A DNA stretch of 16,224 nucleotides, from NCBI GenBank assembly GCA_001001925.1, contig LCLH01000008.1, forward strand, positions 1 to 16,224, read 5' to 3'. Shown one piece after another: positions 1 through 7,837 of the stretch. The position numbers and the translations under genes were made by a program. The notes beneath the pieces were generated by a model. It was not told the DNA's origin and did not search any database. It saw only the letters and a program-made list of their open reading frames with translations. Numbering within the stretch: the first letter of the stretch is position 1; every line of letters starts with the position of its first letter. Source of the stretch: Candidatus Magasanikbacteria bacterium GW2011_GWC2_45_8 (GTDB taxonomy: Bacteria > Patescibacteriota > Patescibacteriia > Magasanikbacterales > UBA10146).

Positions 1-42
1 GGAAAAAATTTTGAAACGAAAGACCATGCTATTAGTGATGTT

Positions 43-150
43 GTTTTGAGTGGCAACGCTTTTCGGGGCACGCAAAAATTCTGTTGAATTTTTGCTCAGA
101 CTCACCGCCGTCGCGGCTCGTAGTCCCCGCAAAACATTTCCACTCAAAAC
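43..150 (-). repeat. Nested inverted-repeat element, copy C (divergent)
   Basis: The outer stem is a perfect 11-bp inverted repeat, GTTTTGAGTGG (43-53) with CCACTCAAAAC (140-150). Inside it are a shorter stem TTTTCGGGG (60-68) with CCCCGCAAAA (125-134, one bulged C), a perfect 10-bp hairpin GCAAAAATTC/GAATTTTTGC (72-81/86-95, loop TGTT), and a small hairpin GCCG-TCG-CGGC (107-117). Read on the minus strand, this matches in order the core of the copies at 3641 and 14690: ACGAGCC, CGACGG, GAGT and the linker CCGAAAA. It is the most diverged copy. It starts 2 bases after the stop codon of the GT4 gene. No ORF lies inside. The first 42 bases of the window show nothing I recognise. Confidence 0.7.
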
Positions 151-152
151 AC

Positions 153-965
153 TTAATTAAGTAAAATAAGTTCCGCAATCTCTCGCGCTGATTTCTTCCA
201 AGAAAACATTTGCGCGCGTTTTAAACCTGCGGCAATAAGCGTCTGCCGCAATAACCAGTCATTCAATAAAAGTTCTATCTGTACGGCAATCTCCGCGGGT
301 TTGAAAGGATTGACATAGAGTGCCGCTTCGGCGCAAATCTCCGGCAACGAACCGCTGTATGAAACAATAACAGGAGTCCCCACAGCAAAAGCTTCCACCG
401 CCGGTATGCCAAACCCCTCATAAAAAGAAGGAAAAAGAAACGCAAACGCCCCTTTCATCAAAACAGGCACATCCGCGCTTTCAACCCACCCTGGACGCAC
501 AATCTGTCCGCGATATTTGGATTTTTCTATGGCAGGCGCCACGTCTGCATATCCATACCCGGGCTTGCCGAGCAAAAGCAACTGCCACTCTTTTGCGCTT
601 CCCGCGCTCTTTTTTTCGCATTTCTCACACCACAACTCAAATCCTTTAATAATTCCCAGTGTATTTTTCTTTTCTTCCAAACGACTAATGCTCATAACAT
701 ACCGCCCCCTAAGCCCGTAGGATCGTTTCACCTCCACAATCAGCTCGTCCGGAATATCAGTATTAAAAATACGTGAGTCATAGCCGTTATAAACCACCTT
801 AACTCGTTCCAAAGACGCACCAAGAAGCGTATGCAACTCCGCCGCGGTAAACTGCGACGGCACTACAATCTGCGTATGCATGCTATTGAACGCAGAGCGT
901 GTTGAAGCAACGCCGTACCAGCGCTCAAACAAACTATATCCCGCGGGAAACCGCACGCCACCCAA
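153..965 (-). pseudogene. GT4-family glycosyltransferase, C-terminal fragment
   Basis: This is the larger part of a GT-B fold glycosyltransferase (family GT4) that would transfer a sugar from a nucleotide-sugar donor at the cytoplasmic membrane. It carries the donor-binding Rossmann half: SRLEEKKN, then the EX7E motif in FYEGFGIPAVEAFAVGTPV, and it ends normally at LILLN. The frame is open upstream of the TTG at 965 and reads ILTIHDLGGVRFP; TIHDLG is a conserved acceptor-domain motif that normally lies inside the protein, so the TTG is not a true start. The matching N-terminal fragment lies at 977-1261 in another frame. About 11 codons usually found between VPAH and TIHD are missing at the junction. 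Rejoined, the protein would be about 370 aa, normal for the family. I read it as one broken gene, last in the mreB operon. Confidence 0.8.
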
Positions 966-976
966 ATCATGTATTG

Positions 977-1261
977 TTAAAATTGCGCCGGCACAAACAA
1001 CACATCCGGCGCCTTACGATACATCTCCCAAGAAAGCCGCACCTGCGTCCAAAGTCTTTTTGGCGGCCATTTCAAAACTTTTTCTTGCCAATTATTCGGC
1101 AGAACGCCAAGCTCCCCGCGCAATGGTTCCCGCGTATACAAAACAACCCTATGTTCGGAAGATATGATTTTCTTTAACTCTTGTATGAGCGCCCACGCGT
1201 ACCACTCTACACCGGTCTTTTGTTCGTTGTTGGCGCGCGAGGCATCTATTCCAATGAGCAT
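977..1261 (-). pseudogene. GT4-family glycosyltransferase, N-terminal fragment
   Basis: This 94-residue piece is the acceptor-side start of the same GT4 glycosyltransferase as 153-965. It begins MLIGIDASRANNEQKTGVEWYAW, a typical GT4 N-terminus with the glycine-containing first loop, and runs to LFVPAQF before a TAA. Family members continue from VPAH through about a dozen residues to the TIHD motif; here TIHDLG follows within a few bases but in a different frame. The ATG at 1261 sits one base after the ancestral stop (1263-1265) of the upstream PEP-utilising enzyme, so the two genes were once tightly coupled. Without the second half it cannot bind donor sugar and is unlikely to be active. Confidence 0.78.
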
Positions 1262-1276
1262 ATTATTTTTTCTTTA

Positions 1277-2620
1277 TCACACGCACTTCCCCCTTGTCCG
1301 CATCAACTTCAACCTCGTCGCCACATTGACCAAATCATGAGTCGTACGAATTATTTTTACTATTCCTCTTACGCATCCCACCGACGCGGTTTGTCCCCGC
1401 AATATACGCGTTTCTTTATCGCGCGCGCCGCTCATGCGGACAAAAAGCTCCCGAGCGCGTTTCCCGCTCACCACTTCATAACCCTTAAGCGTTTGTATGC
1501 ACACGCAAAAATCCTTACGCTTGTGCAGTTCCTCCGAGGATACACCGCGCTTTAAAAGCATATCGTACAACTCGGGATAAATAGTATAATTCATCTCCGC
1601 CACGCCAAGCTCTAAACGCTTTCCCGCCTCATCTTTAAATAACTTCTGATAATAGTTCGCAATCAAAACGTATTTCTTGCGCTCGTCTTGCATGTACGCA
1701 AAAACCTCCGCAATAGTGATAAGGTTTCGCAATTCTTTGTTTAAATTTAATTTTTTGATAAGAAGCAATTTTTCGTGTTTGACGCGTGCAATTGCATCTT
1801 CAATCCGTTTTATTTCAACGCGCGGGTTCACTCCTTTTTCAAGCATGTCATGCAATGCTTCCAAAAAATAGACCGCGTCCAAATATACCACCTTGGCATA
1901 GTTATTTTGCACCCAATGAAAGTTCAAAATGTGCTTGCGCAATTGCGCATATAATTTTTTATGCGATTGCCGAATGGCAGGAAGCGCACGCGCGCCTTGT
2001 GCTTTTATAAGCCGCGCAAGTGATGCATTTTTTTGAATTTGAATGAGTATTGCATACCGCCCAAGCATTTCTTGGTTGATAAATGAATCTTTAGTCGGTG
2101 ACATGAGCAGGACAAAGGTGTCATTAAAATGATCATGAATCACTTGCTTGAGCGCCGGCTCAAGAAAACGGTCGGAATGCATGGAAAATGAATCCTGCAA
2201 CCCCGCCGCTATGCTGTACTCATCCATATACGCCATGTTGAACTTTTTATATAACGCCAAAAATGCGCGGTCGTTTAACTCAGCAAGACGCGCCGTGGTG
2301 ATTGCCTTAAAAACAGTTCTAAACAATTTTAACTTTATATGCCATTGCTTCAAAAGCCGGCTCAAAAAAGCCGGATCGCGATTCACGCGATTAACCAAGC
2401 CAACACGCAGCCGTTCCATGTCTGCTTCATTCCAAAACCAGTGGACGTAATCATTTTCAACAAAAAATATGGTTATATGAAACGAATCGCCGTAATTTTT
2501 TCTAAAAAACCTCAACGGCTGTTCTCCAACCGGAAAAAAAGTATGCAAAAGCCCATGAAACCCTTTATATGTCCACGTCTCTTTTTCAAGTTTATATTTT
2601 TCAAAGAGACCCTCCTCCAT
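1277..2620 (-). CDS. PEP-utilising enzyme, swivel (His) domain deleted
   Basis: The 447-aa product resembles the PEP synthase/pyruvate phosphate dikinase-like proteins of CPR bacteria, which end in a PEP-utilising mobile domain with a phosphorylated His. A mostly helical, Lys/Arg-rich body (residues 1-400) is followed by the opening of the mobile domain, ILRGQTASVGCVRGIVKIIR. After THDLVNV the frame runs into VATRLKLMRTRGKCV and stops. In the next frame the same DNA reads GDEVEVDADKGEVRVIKKK and stops at 1263-1265, which is the normal end of this domain. About 70 residues, including the catalytic His segment, are therefore missing and the join is out of frame. The ATG at 2620 is 2 bases after the mreB stop. 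The gene is probably non-functional for phosphotransfer. The general family is fairly certain; the substrate is unknown. Confidence 0.72.
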   Translation of the reverse strand: MEEGLFEKYKLEKETWTYKGFHGLLHTFFPVGEQPLRFFRKNYGDSFHITIFFVENDYVHWFWNEADMERLRVGLVNRVNRDPAFLSRLLKQWHIKLKLFRTVFKAITTARLAELNDRAFLALYKKFNMAYMDEYSIAAGLQDSFSMHSDRFLEPALKQVIHDHFNDTFVLLMSPTKDSFINQEMLGRYAILIQIQKNASLARLIKAQGARALPAIRQSHKKLYAQLRKHILNFHWVQNNYAKVVYLDAVYFLEALHDMLEKGVNPRVEIKRIEDAIARVKHEKLLLIKKLNLNKELRNLITIAEVFAYMQDERKKYVLIANYYQKLFKDEAGKRLELGVAEMNYTIYPELYDMLLKRGVSSEELHKRKDFCVCIQTLKGYEVVSGKRARELFVRMSGARDKETRILRGQTASVGCVRGIVKIIRTTHDLVNVATRLKLMRTRGKCV

Positions 2621-2622
2621 AT

Positions 2623-3630
2623 TTATCGTGTTGCCAAAATGCTCCGCTTGTAACTTTCCAAATTTTCAAGCGCAATGCCTGTGCCTTTAACCACGCACAA
2701 GTACGGCTCGTCCGCCACAAACGCGGCAACGCCGGTTGCCTTGGTGAAAAGCTGATCCAAATTGCGCAGCTGACTGGATCCGCCAGAGAGCACCATGCCC
2801 TTGTTCATAATATCGGCAGATAACTCCGGCGGCGTTTCATAGAGCACATCTTTAACCGCTGTAATGAGTCCCGCCAGTTCGTCTTGAATGGCTTCCGTTA
2901 CGTCATCAGAAGTAATGGCAAGAGTGCGAGGAAGCCCCGAAACCATATCACGCCCGCGAATTTCTGTTGATAATTTTTTATCTAAAAACATGGCAGACCC
3001 CACCTCTATCTTTGCCTCTTCCGCGGTACGTTCCCCAATTGCCAGATTATATTTACGCCGTATGTATTCAACAATCGCCGCGTCAAACTTATTACCACCA
3101 ATCCGCACGGATCTGCTTACCACAATACCCCCAAGAGAAATAATGGCAATCTCCGCGGTACCTCCGCCAATGTCAATAATCAAATGACCTGACGCACTGC
3201 CAATCGGGATATCCGCGCCAATTGCGGCTACAATTGATTCTTTAATAATATACGCCGCGCGTGCACCCGCGTTGATGGTTGCGTCAATCACCGCGCGTCG
3301 TTCTGTGGAAGTAATTCCGCCCGGAACCGCCACCATAACCTCAGGACGGAACAAACGCACGCCTCCCAATGCTTTGTTAATGAAGTAACGCAACATAGCT
3401 TCAGTGGTTTTGTAATCCGCGATAACTCCGTCTTTGAGCGGCCGCGCGGCAACAATTGTTTCCGGCGTGCGCCCCAACATGTCTTTTGCTTCTTTGCCCA
3501 CTGCAAGCACTTTTTTGTCAATTTGAGAAATCGCCACCACCGACGGTTCGTTAATCACAATACCCCGCCCCGGAACATACACGAGGACGGTTGTCGTACC
3601 CAAATCAATGGCAATTTTTTTGATAAACAT
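2623..3630 (-). CDS. mreB: Rod-shape-determining protein MreB
   Basis: This is the bacterial actin homologue that forms membrane-associated filaments and positions cell-wall synthesis. Its 335 residues fit the family (about 330-350). The actin/Hsp70 ATPase motifs are in order: phosphate 1 AIDLGTTTVLVYV (residues 7-19), NEPSVVAI, AVPGGITSTERRAV, phosphate 2 LIIDIGGGTAEIAII, and the adenosine motif MVLSGGSSQLRNL near the C-terminus. The ATG at 3630 gives the expected MFIKKIAIDLG start; I see no Shine-Dalgarno sequence upstream, only an A/T-rich stretch after repeat element A. The PEP-utilising gene begins 2 bases after its stop. No mreC, mreD or rodA is visible here; the neighbours are glycosyltransferases and DUF4012, consistent with an envelope cluster. 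Confidence 0.95.
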   Translation of the reverse strand: MFIKKIAIDLGTTTVLVYVPGRGIVINEPSVVAISQIDKKVLAVGKEAKDMLGRTPETIVAARPLKDGVIADYKTTEAMLRYFINKALGGVRLFRPEVMVAVPGGITSTERRAVIDATINAGARAAYIIKESIVAAIGADIPIGSASGHLIIDIGGGTAEIAIISLGGIVVSRSVRIGGNKFDAAIVEYIRRKYNLAIGERTAEEAKIEVGSAMFLDKKLSTEIRGRDMVSGLPRTLAITSDDVTEAIQDELAGLITAVKDVLYETPPELSADIMNKGMVLSGGSSQLRNLDQLFTKATGVAAFVADEPYLCVVKGTGIALENLESYKRSILATR

Positions 3631-3640
3631 ATTTTTTCAA

Positions 3641-3775
3641 ATTACGAAATGTCATTGAGGCAATGGATTCCCGAGGGGGCTTACGGAGCCCGACGGGGCG
3701 AGTAGGAGGGAAAATGCTTCAAGCATTTTACCCTTACCCCTTGGGAACCATTACCGAAAAAAAGCATTTCGTAAT
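3641..3775 (+). repeat. Nested inverted-repeat element, copy A
   Basis: The outer stem is a perfect 11-bp inverted repeat, ATTACGAAATG (3641-3651) with CATTTCGTAAT (3765-3775). A second stem pairs ATGGATTCCCGAGGGG (3663-3678) with CCCCTTGGGAACCAT (3737-3751), nearly perfect. A third is the hairpin AAAATGCTT-C-AAGCATTTT (3711-3729), flanked by GGG and ACCC. Between them lies the core CGGAGCCCGACGGGGCGAG (3684-3702), itself a GCCC/GGGC hairpin. Core, TTGAGGC and ACCGAAAAA linkers match copy B at 14690 almost base for base, while the stems do not. It fills the gap between the DUF4012 stop (8 bases away) and the mreB start, so it would sit in the operon mRNA. It has no ORF and no terminal T-run of a simple terminator. 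Confidence 0.85.
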
Positions 3776-3783
3776 GAACGGTA

Positions 3784-5229
3784 TTATCTCTTAAATTCAA
3801 TGATTTGGTCGTGCGACAAATCGCCCTCAAACCGCCTTACTGTTGTACCAAAATCAACCTGCACTGTCAATCGCGGAGAGCGCTCAAGTCCGAGCTGTTT
3901 TTGCGCATATAATTTGTAGACGCCGGCGTTTAATTGCTCCTGCACGCTTGGGGGCAAGGTAAACACCCAACGGATTGTTTCTGACCCTTTTGGTTCCACA
4001 AACCAAAACCCTCCAAACGACTGCTTGTCCCCTTCCACTCCAACTTCTGCAGGCACAGGTTTCTTGCTTTTGACGTCATCAATAAATCCATTGCTTTCAC
4101 GCAACGCCGCACTAACGGGAACATACAACCGAGTGAAACTGCGATAACGCGTTGTTTTCCAATCATAGGAGCCCGTGTGCGCATAGGTGGCGGAAAATTC
4201 TCCCACCCATTCGTTGTTTCCCGCACGTTTGATACTGTAAGTAAATGCGCGATCAATCACCGTATCGGTTTTAAGACTTGCCAAATTTGCGTCAACAACT
4301 TGAACAAAATCCGTACTCATGGGAACGCCTGCTTGTCTGCCTCCCCACCCCAATTCTTCTATGGTCTTTTGCACGGCGATATCTTTGGAAAAAAGCATAA
4401 CATGTTTTTCCTTAACCATGCGTTCAAACAAATCAAGCATTGATTTCCATTGCCACGAGGGCACGCTCGTAATTTTGTGCATCAGAGCACTCCCCATTTC
4501 TCCAATAAGCGTTTTCCGCTCCGCTACCTGCTGTCCGGCATCTTTGTATCCGTATTCAACATGATATTCCAGCTCTTCAACCACTTTCTCCGGCACATAA
4601 GTTTTGCCATTTACTTCAAGGGGTCCTGTTACAGCAAGCAATCCCTTAAGAACGGTTGGTGTAACTCCTATCACTCCATCAAGCGCACTCGCTTCCGCAC
4701 CACCCTCCGCCGCATAAAAACGCAACGTATTTTCCGATGAAATTTTAAAATCAGGCGACCAATTGCTGTCTCTGAAGTACCACAGTGGCTGGGCAAGATA
4801 TTTTTTAATCGGCGCGGGTGGATCTATTTTAAAATCCACCGGAGCATTCCAATCCAAATTTTCCGATCCGCTGGTGGTAAACGAGAGAATTTTCCCCTTA
4901 TTAATTTTTAAAATGCCATAACTGCCGATAAATCCGCCACCCGGGCGCATTTCCGTATTGTTTAGAAATAACAGTAAAAATGTGCGCGGCTTATCAAACC
5001 CCAAAAAATATGGAGCCAAAGCAAACCCACCCTTAATACTCCCTGAGTTTTCCTCAACCGGCTGACGTGTGAAGTTACGCGACAATCCAAATAGATCCCA
5101 TCGAAAAAAACGCACCCCAAAACCCATTACAATCGCGATAATCAAAATCACCATAACAACTCCCCATCGGGTAATGCCTTGCGGAACAAGCGAGCCTCTT
5201 AATTTAAGAGCGTACTTTTTTAGCGACAT
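3784..5229 (-). CDS. DUF4012 domain membrane protein
   Basis: This 481-aa protein has a short basic cytoplasmic N-terminus, one membrane segment (about residues 22-39, VVMVILIIAIVMGFGV), then a large domain that would lie outside the membrane. The DUF4012 signature NNTEMRPGGGFIGSYG is at residues 90-105, followed by a glycine- and aromatic-rich segment with YLAQPLWYFRDSNWSPDF. DUF4012 proteins are common in CPR and Actinobacteria, often beside polysaccharide glycosyltransferases; their biochemical role is not established. The ATG at 5229 lies inside the last 26 bases of the GT2 gene, so translation is likely coupled, and AGGA lies a few bases upstream of it. I infer a role in export, assembly or anchoring of the polymer made by the neighbouring GT2, but nothing in the sequence proves it. 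Confidence 0.85.
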   Translation of the reverse strand: MSLKKYALKLRGSLVPQGITRWGVVMVILIIAIVMGFGVRFFRWDLFGLSRNFTRQPVEENSGSIKGGFALAPYFLGFDKPRTFLLLFLNNTEMRPGGGFIGSYGILKINKGKILSFTTSGSENLDWNAPVDFKIDPPAPIKKYLAQPLWYFRDSNWSPDFKISSENTLRFYAAEGGAEASALDGVIGVTPTVLKGLLAVTGPLEVNGKTYVPEKVVEELEYHVEYGYKDAGQQVAERKTLIGEMGSALMHKITSVPSWQWKSMLDLFERMVKEKHVMLFSKDIAVQKTIEELGWGGRQAGVPMSTDFVQVVDANLASLKTDTVIDRAFTYSIKRAGNNEWVGEFSATYAHTGSYDWKTTRYRSFTRLYVPVSAALRESNGFIDDVKSKKPVPAEVGVEGDKQSFGGFWFVEPKGSETIRWVFTLPPSVQEQLNAGVYKLYAQKQLGLERSPRLTVQVDFGTTVRRFEGDLSHDQIIEFKR

Positions 5230-6685
5230 AAAATCCTAAATACTTTCCCAACATCAAACGCGTTTGCGCGTCAAGCGCGGGAATGGAACCGAATAAAATA
5301 GTGGACACCGGCAATAAAATCCATTGTAAAATCATAAACAGATACGCGCTTTTTGACACTGTCTGCGGGCGCGGCGGCAAAAGCAATAAACTCAAAAGTG
5401 CCGACACAAACAACCCTGTCATCGCCAAATTCATAAGCGTTTCAAGCGTAAAAGGCGCGTTTTGATAAAATGCCGAAGCGCGCGCGTATTCCGGCGCAAA
5501 ATACAACGGCAAACGTCCCAAGAAAAAAATCATAATCGGCACCACCGCCCATGAATACATGCCCTCCGTTACGTTCCACAAATACACGATTTTCTTTGTC
5601 CATGGAATTGAACGGTGCTTTCTAAAATGCCAAATCATAAAAGGCAAATTTTCCACGCCCCACGCCCAACGCCTTTGCTGTTTATACAAATTTTTCAAAC
5701 TGTCCCAGAAACCTTCACCCTTGGCTGTATCCATGGACACCGGCACATACATGGGCACAACACGATAATCTCCTCCATAACGCAAAAAGCATTGCAAAAA
5801 GATACGCGAGTCCTCACTCACAATATTCTTTTGCCAAAAACCCACATCAACCAGCGCTTTGAAACTCATGCTGTGCGATGAGAAGGTAAAGAGCCGCTCG
5901 GGGCGTGTGAGTTCCGTCAAAAGCCAAAACGTAGTACCAAACGAGGCGAGGCGCAAAATCGCGCTTGTCTGCCAAATGTTATTATTATAGAGCGCAACCG
6001 GCTGGTACGAAGCGCGGGTGCGTTCCGGCGTGGTGTGATAGATATACGCCAAATGTGCAAAGTAGTGCGGATGCGCACAGGTGTCTATGTCAAACGAAGA
6101 CACGATCACTTTTTCATACGGTATGCTCATTTCTTTAATTACGCGCTCGGCAACATGTCCCGCGTAATTGAGATTGGAACCCTTGCCGGGGATTTCATTT
6201 TCAAGCCCGCGCGGATGCACCGTTATCAATAATTTTTTGAAACGAGAGCCGTATGTTTCCTTTATGCGCTCGGCAACCTGCAAAAAATGATCCTTGTCCC
6301 CCTCCTCGCCCGCCAATACGATAATGAATCGGTCAAGCGCGTACTCGGTGGTGCTCAAATTTTCAAACGTGGCGCGCACCACGCTTTCCTCCTCTTTATA
6401 GGTGGGCAAAAAAATCAAATGGTAATAATCTTTCCATGTGGGAATCTCATTTTGCAATTTTTTAAACCAATCAATTTTTAACGCTCCTCGGAAACGAAAC
6501 CACGCGATAATGAGATAAAAAACAAAATATATCGCGCGTAAAACCCAATAGACATCAAACGCAATAATAAAATAAATAGCGGCAATGGGCGCAGTGATAG
6601 AAACCACAATCATCGCCACAATGGTAAACCATGCGGCGGCACCGGGTGCTATTTCCAACAGGCGATACTTCCTATATTCAGTCAT
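5204..6685 (-). CDS. Membrane GT2-family (processive-type) glycosyltransferase
   Basis: This is an inverting family-2 glycosyltransferase of 493 aa that probably polymerises or extends a surface glycan at the cytoplasmic membrane. Two membrane segments (about residues 17-42 and 46-64) precede a GT-A catalytic domain with PTYKEE (94-99), GKGSNLN (167-173), the metal-binding DID (199-201), the ED of the general-base motif (291-292) and QQRRW (336-340). The D, DxD, ED, Q(Q)xRW order is that of cellulose/hyaluronan synthase-like enzymes. Further membrane segments follow (about 365-395, 415-438, 448-470). No PilZ domain is seen. The ATG at 6685 overlaps the tsaB-like stop as ATGA, and the 3' end overlaps the DUF4012 start, so the three are one coupled unit. 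The sugar donor cannot be told from the sequence. Confidence 0.9.
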   Translation of the reverse strand: MTEYRKYRLLEIAPGAAAWFTIVAMIVVSITAPIAAIYFIIAFDVYWVLRAIYFVFYLIIAWFRFRGALKIDWFKKLQNEIPTWKDYYHLIFLPTYKEEESVVRATFENLSTTEYALDRFIIVLAGEEGDKDHFLQVAERIKETYGSRFKKLLITVHPRGLENEIPGKGSNLNYAGHVAERVIKEMSIPYEKVIVSSFDIDTCAHPHYFAHLAYIYHTTPERTRASYQPVALYNNNIWQTSAILRLASFGTTFWLLTELTRPERLFTFSSHSMSFKALVDVGFWQKNIVSEDSRIFLQCFLRYGGDYRVVPMYVPVSMDTAKGEGFWDSLKNLYKQQRRWAWGVENLPFMIWHFRKHRSIPWTKKIVYLWNVTEGMYSWAVVPIMIFFLGRLPLYFAPEYARASAFYQNAPFTLETLMNLAMTGLFVSALLSLLLLPPRPQTVSKSAYLFMILQWILLPVSTILFGSIPALDAQTRLMLGKYLGFYVAKKVRS

Positions 6686-7122
6686 AAACGGGAAAACAAT
6701 TTCTTTTTAGAAACAGTGATGTGCGGCTCGCCTTGATAAAGTGGATGCAAGGGCACGCGTGCCATACGTGCCTGCCAAGAAAAGTGAACAATAGCCTCAT
6801 ATAGATGCGTTTCATCCGCATAGGAGCGGCAGTCAAACCCTGCCACACGCACTCCTTTTGTCCATTGCAGAGCATTCAATACGGAGACAGCGGCACGCAC
6901 CGCCGAAAAACTCCCTCTGCCTTCCACAAGCGCAATGCCCCTCACGTCATCTTCTTTCAATTTCTGCAATTTCATGTACTGCGTCAGATGCTTCAAAAAA
7001 CAGGAACCATGCGCGTATGCAAACTCACGCACGCTCACTAGGCATCCCGATTGGAGCATACCTATACGGAAGACGCCGATTTTCGTTATATCAATTACCA
7101 ATAACGAGGCGCGCGCGTTCAT
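6682..7122 (-). CDS. tsaB: Short TsaB-like protein
   Basis: The 146-aa product resembles the N-terminal ASKHA domain of TsaB, the partner of TsaD in making the N6-threonylcarbamoyl group on A37 of ANN-decoding tRNAs. Visible are a first beta strand LLVIDIT, a helix HLTQYMKLQKLKEDD, and VEGRGSFSAVRAAVSVLNAL, equivalent to GPGSFTGLR...ANALA in TsaB. It lacks the C-terminal half (E. coli TsaB is about 230 aa). I chose the ATG at 7122 because it forms an ATGA overlap with the regulator's stop; an ATG 24 bases further upstream lies inside that gene. No tsaC, tsaD or tsaE is present. It could instead be a diverged TsaB-like protein with another role; the family call is moderate. Confidence 0.6.
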   Translation of the reverse strand: MNARASLLVIDITKIGVFRIGMLQSGCLVSVREFAYAHGSCFLKHLTQYMKLQKLKEDDVRGIALVEGRGSFSAVRAAVSVLNALQWTKGVRVAGFDCRSYADETHLYEAIVHFSWQARMARVPLHPLYQGEPHITVSKKKLFSRL

Positions 7123-7751
7123 TTTTTGCGATTTAACGTATCGCACACAACCACATATTTGTGTTCCATCAAATCATTCAAAAATTTATCCGCGATATCG
7201 CGGCGATACAAAAATTCTTTGGTTGCCATGAGCGTGTAACGCACCTCGCGGCCATATTCCTTTTCAAAATGAGTAATGATTTTATCAATTGCTTTTCTGG
7301 GCGCCGAGCCTACCAATAAAATATCGGTTACCGCTTCGGGCGCACTCACAAATACACCTGTCATAACCAAATAATCCACTGTGCCCGCTTTTTTTAAATC
7401 ATTAACAAGTCTTTCTTCACCAAATAATTGTGCCTTCAACAAAAGCGATTGCAATTCAGGGTTTAACAATCCGCTGTCGGACAGATGATAAAATCTTCGG
7501 CGTTCGACCGGTGTTGTGCCGCGTGTCCGTCCTCGCGCGCGGCGTGTGCTATTTTCCGGAACCGCAACGGGTAGTTTTGACTCCGCAATAATATGCGCCG
7601 CGGACAGATGATCCAACTCGCGCCGCACCGCGTTAATCTGCGTATTGAGCTTGCGCGCGAGTTCCCGCACAAAAAAATGATCGTTGGGGTGATCAAAAAA
7701 AATACGAAGAAGTTTTAAGCGTGTTTTGGAGCCAAACAGATGTTCAAGCAT
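7119..7751 (-). CDS. Winged-helix regulator with nucleotidyltransferase-like domain
   Basis: This 210-aa protein starts with a winged-helix DNA-binding domain (residues 1-60: LFGSKTRLKLLRIFFDHP, then FFVRELARKLNTQINAVRRE as the recognition region). An Arg-rich loop (68-85) leads to FYHLSDSGLLNPELQSLLLKAQL. The C-terminal half (about 125-205) contains VDYLVMTGVFV, TDILLVG and YTLMATKEFLYRRDI, resembling an MNT-type nucleotidyltransferase fold; the T-D-I-L-L-V-G strand corresponds to the position of the catalytic D-x-D but only one Asp is clear, so activity is doubtful. This type is widespread in Parcubacteria with unknown targets. It is the first gene of the minus-strand envelope operon and is divergent from the 739-aa gene, so autoregulation from the shared 86-base gap is plausible. 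Confidence 0.75.
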   Translation of the reverse strand: MLEHLFGSKTRLKLLRIFFDHPNDHFFVRELARKLNTQINAVRRELDHLSAAHIIAESKLPVAVPENSTRRARGRTRGTTPVERRRFYHLSDSGLLNPELQSLLLKAQLFGEERLVNDLKKAGTVDYLVMTGVFVSAPEAVTDILLVGSAPRKAIDKIITHFEKEYGREVRYTLMATKEFLYRRDIADKFLNDLMEHKYVVVCDTLNRKK

Positions 7752-7837
7752 ACGATTAAGCTATAAAATTAGACCATTTTGCTTTTGAAGCTCAAGACTA
7801 GTATAATATAGAAGAACACTCCAGTCAAAACTAGGGT
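7752..7837. promoter_or_regulatory. Divergent promoter region
   Basis: For the plus-strand gene I see TTGCTT (7779-7784), a 17-base spacer and a perfect TATAAT (7802-7807), predicting a start near 7814 and a leader of about 24 bases. Only a weak purine stretch, TAGG, precedes its ATG at 7838. For the minus-strand regulator the opposite strand has TTGAGC about 18 bases before TAATTT, a poor match. No obvious operator palindrome is visible. Confidence 0.6.

Noticed and set aside
43..150. The nested repeats as ordinary intrinsic terminators.
   Set aside because: Outer stems are over 90 bases apart, T-runs are absent from the ends, and a conserved core is shared between copies; a terminator does not explain the architecture.
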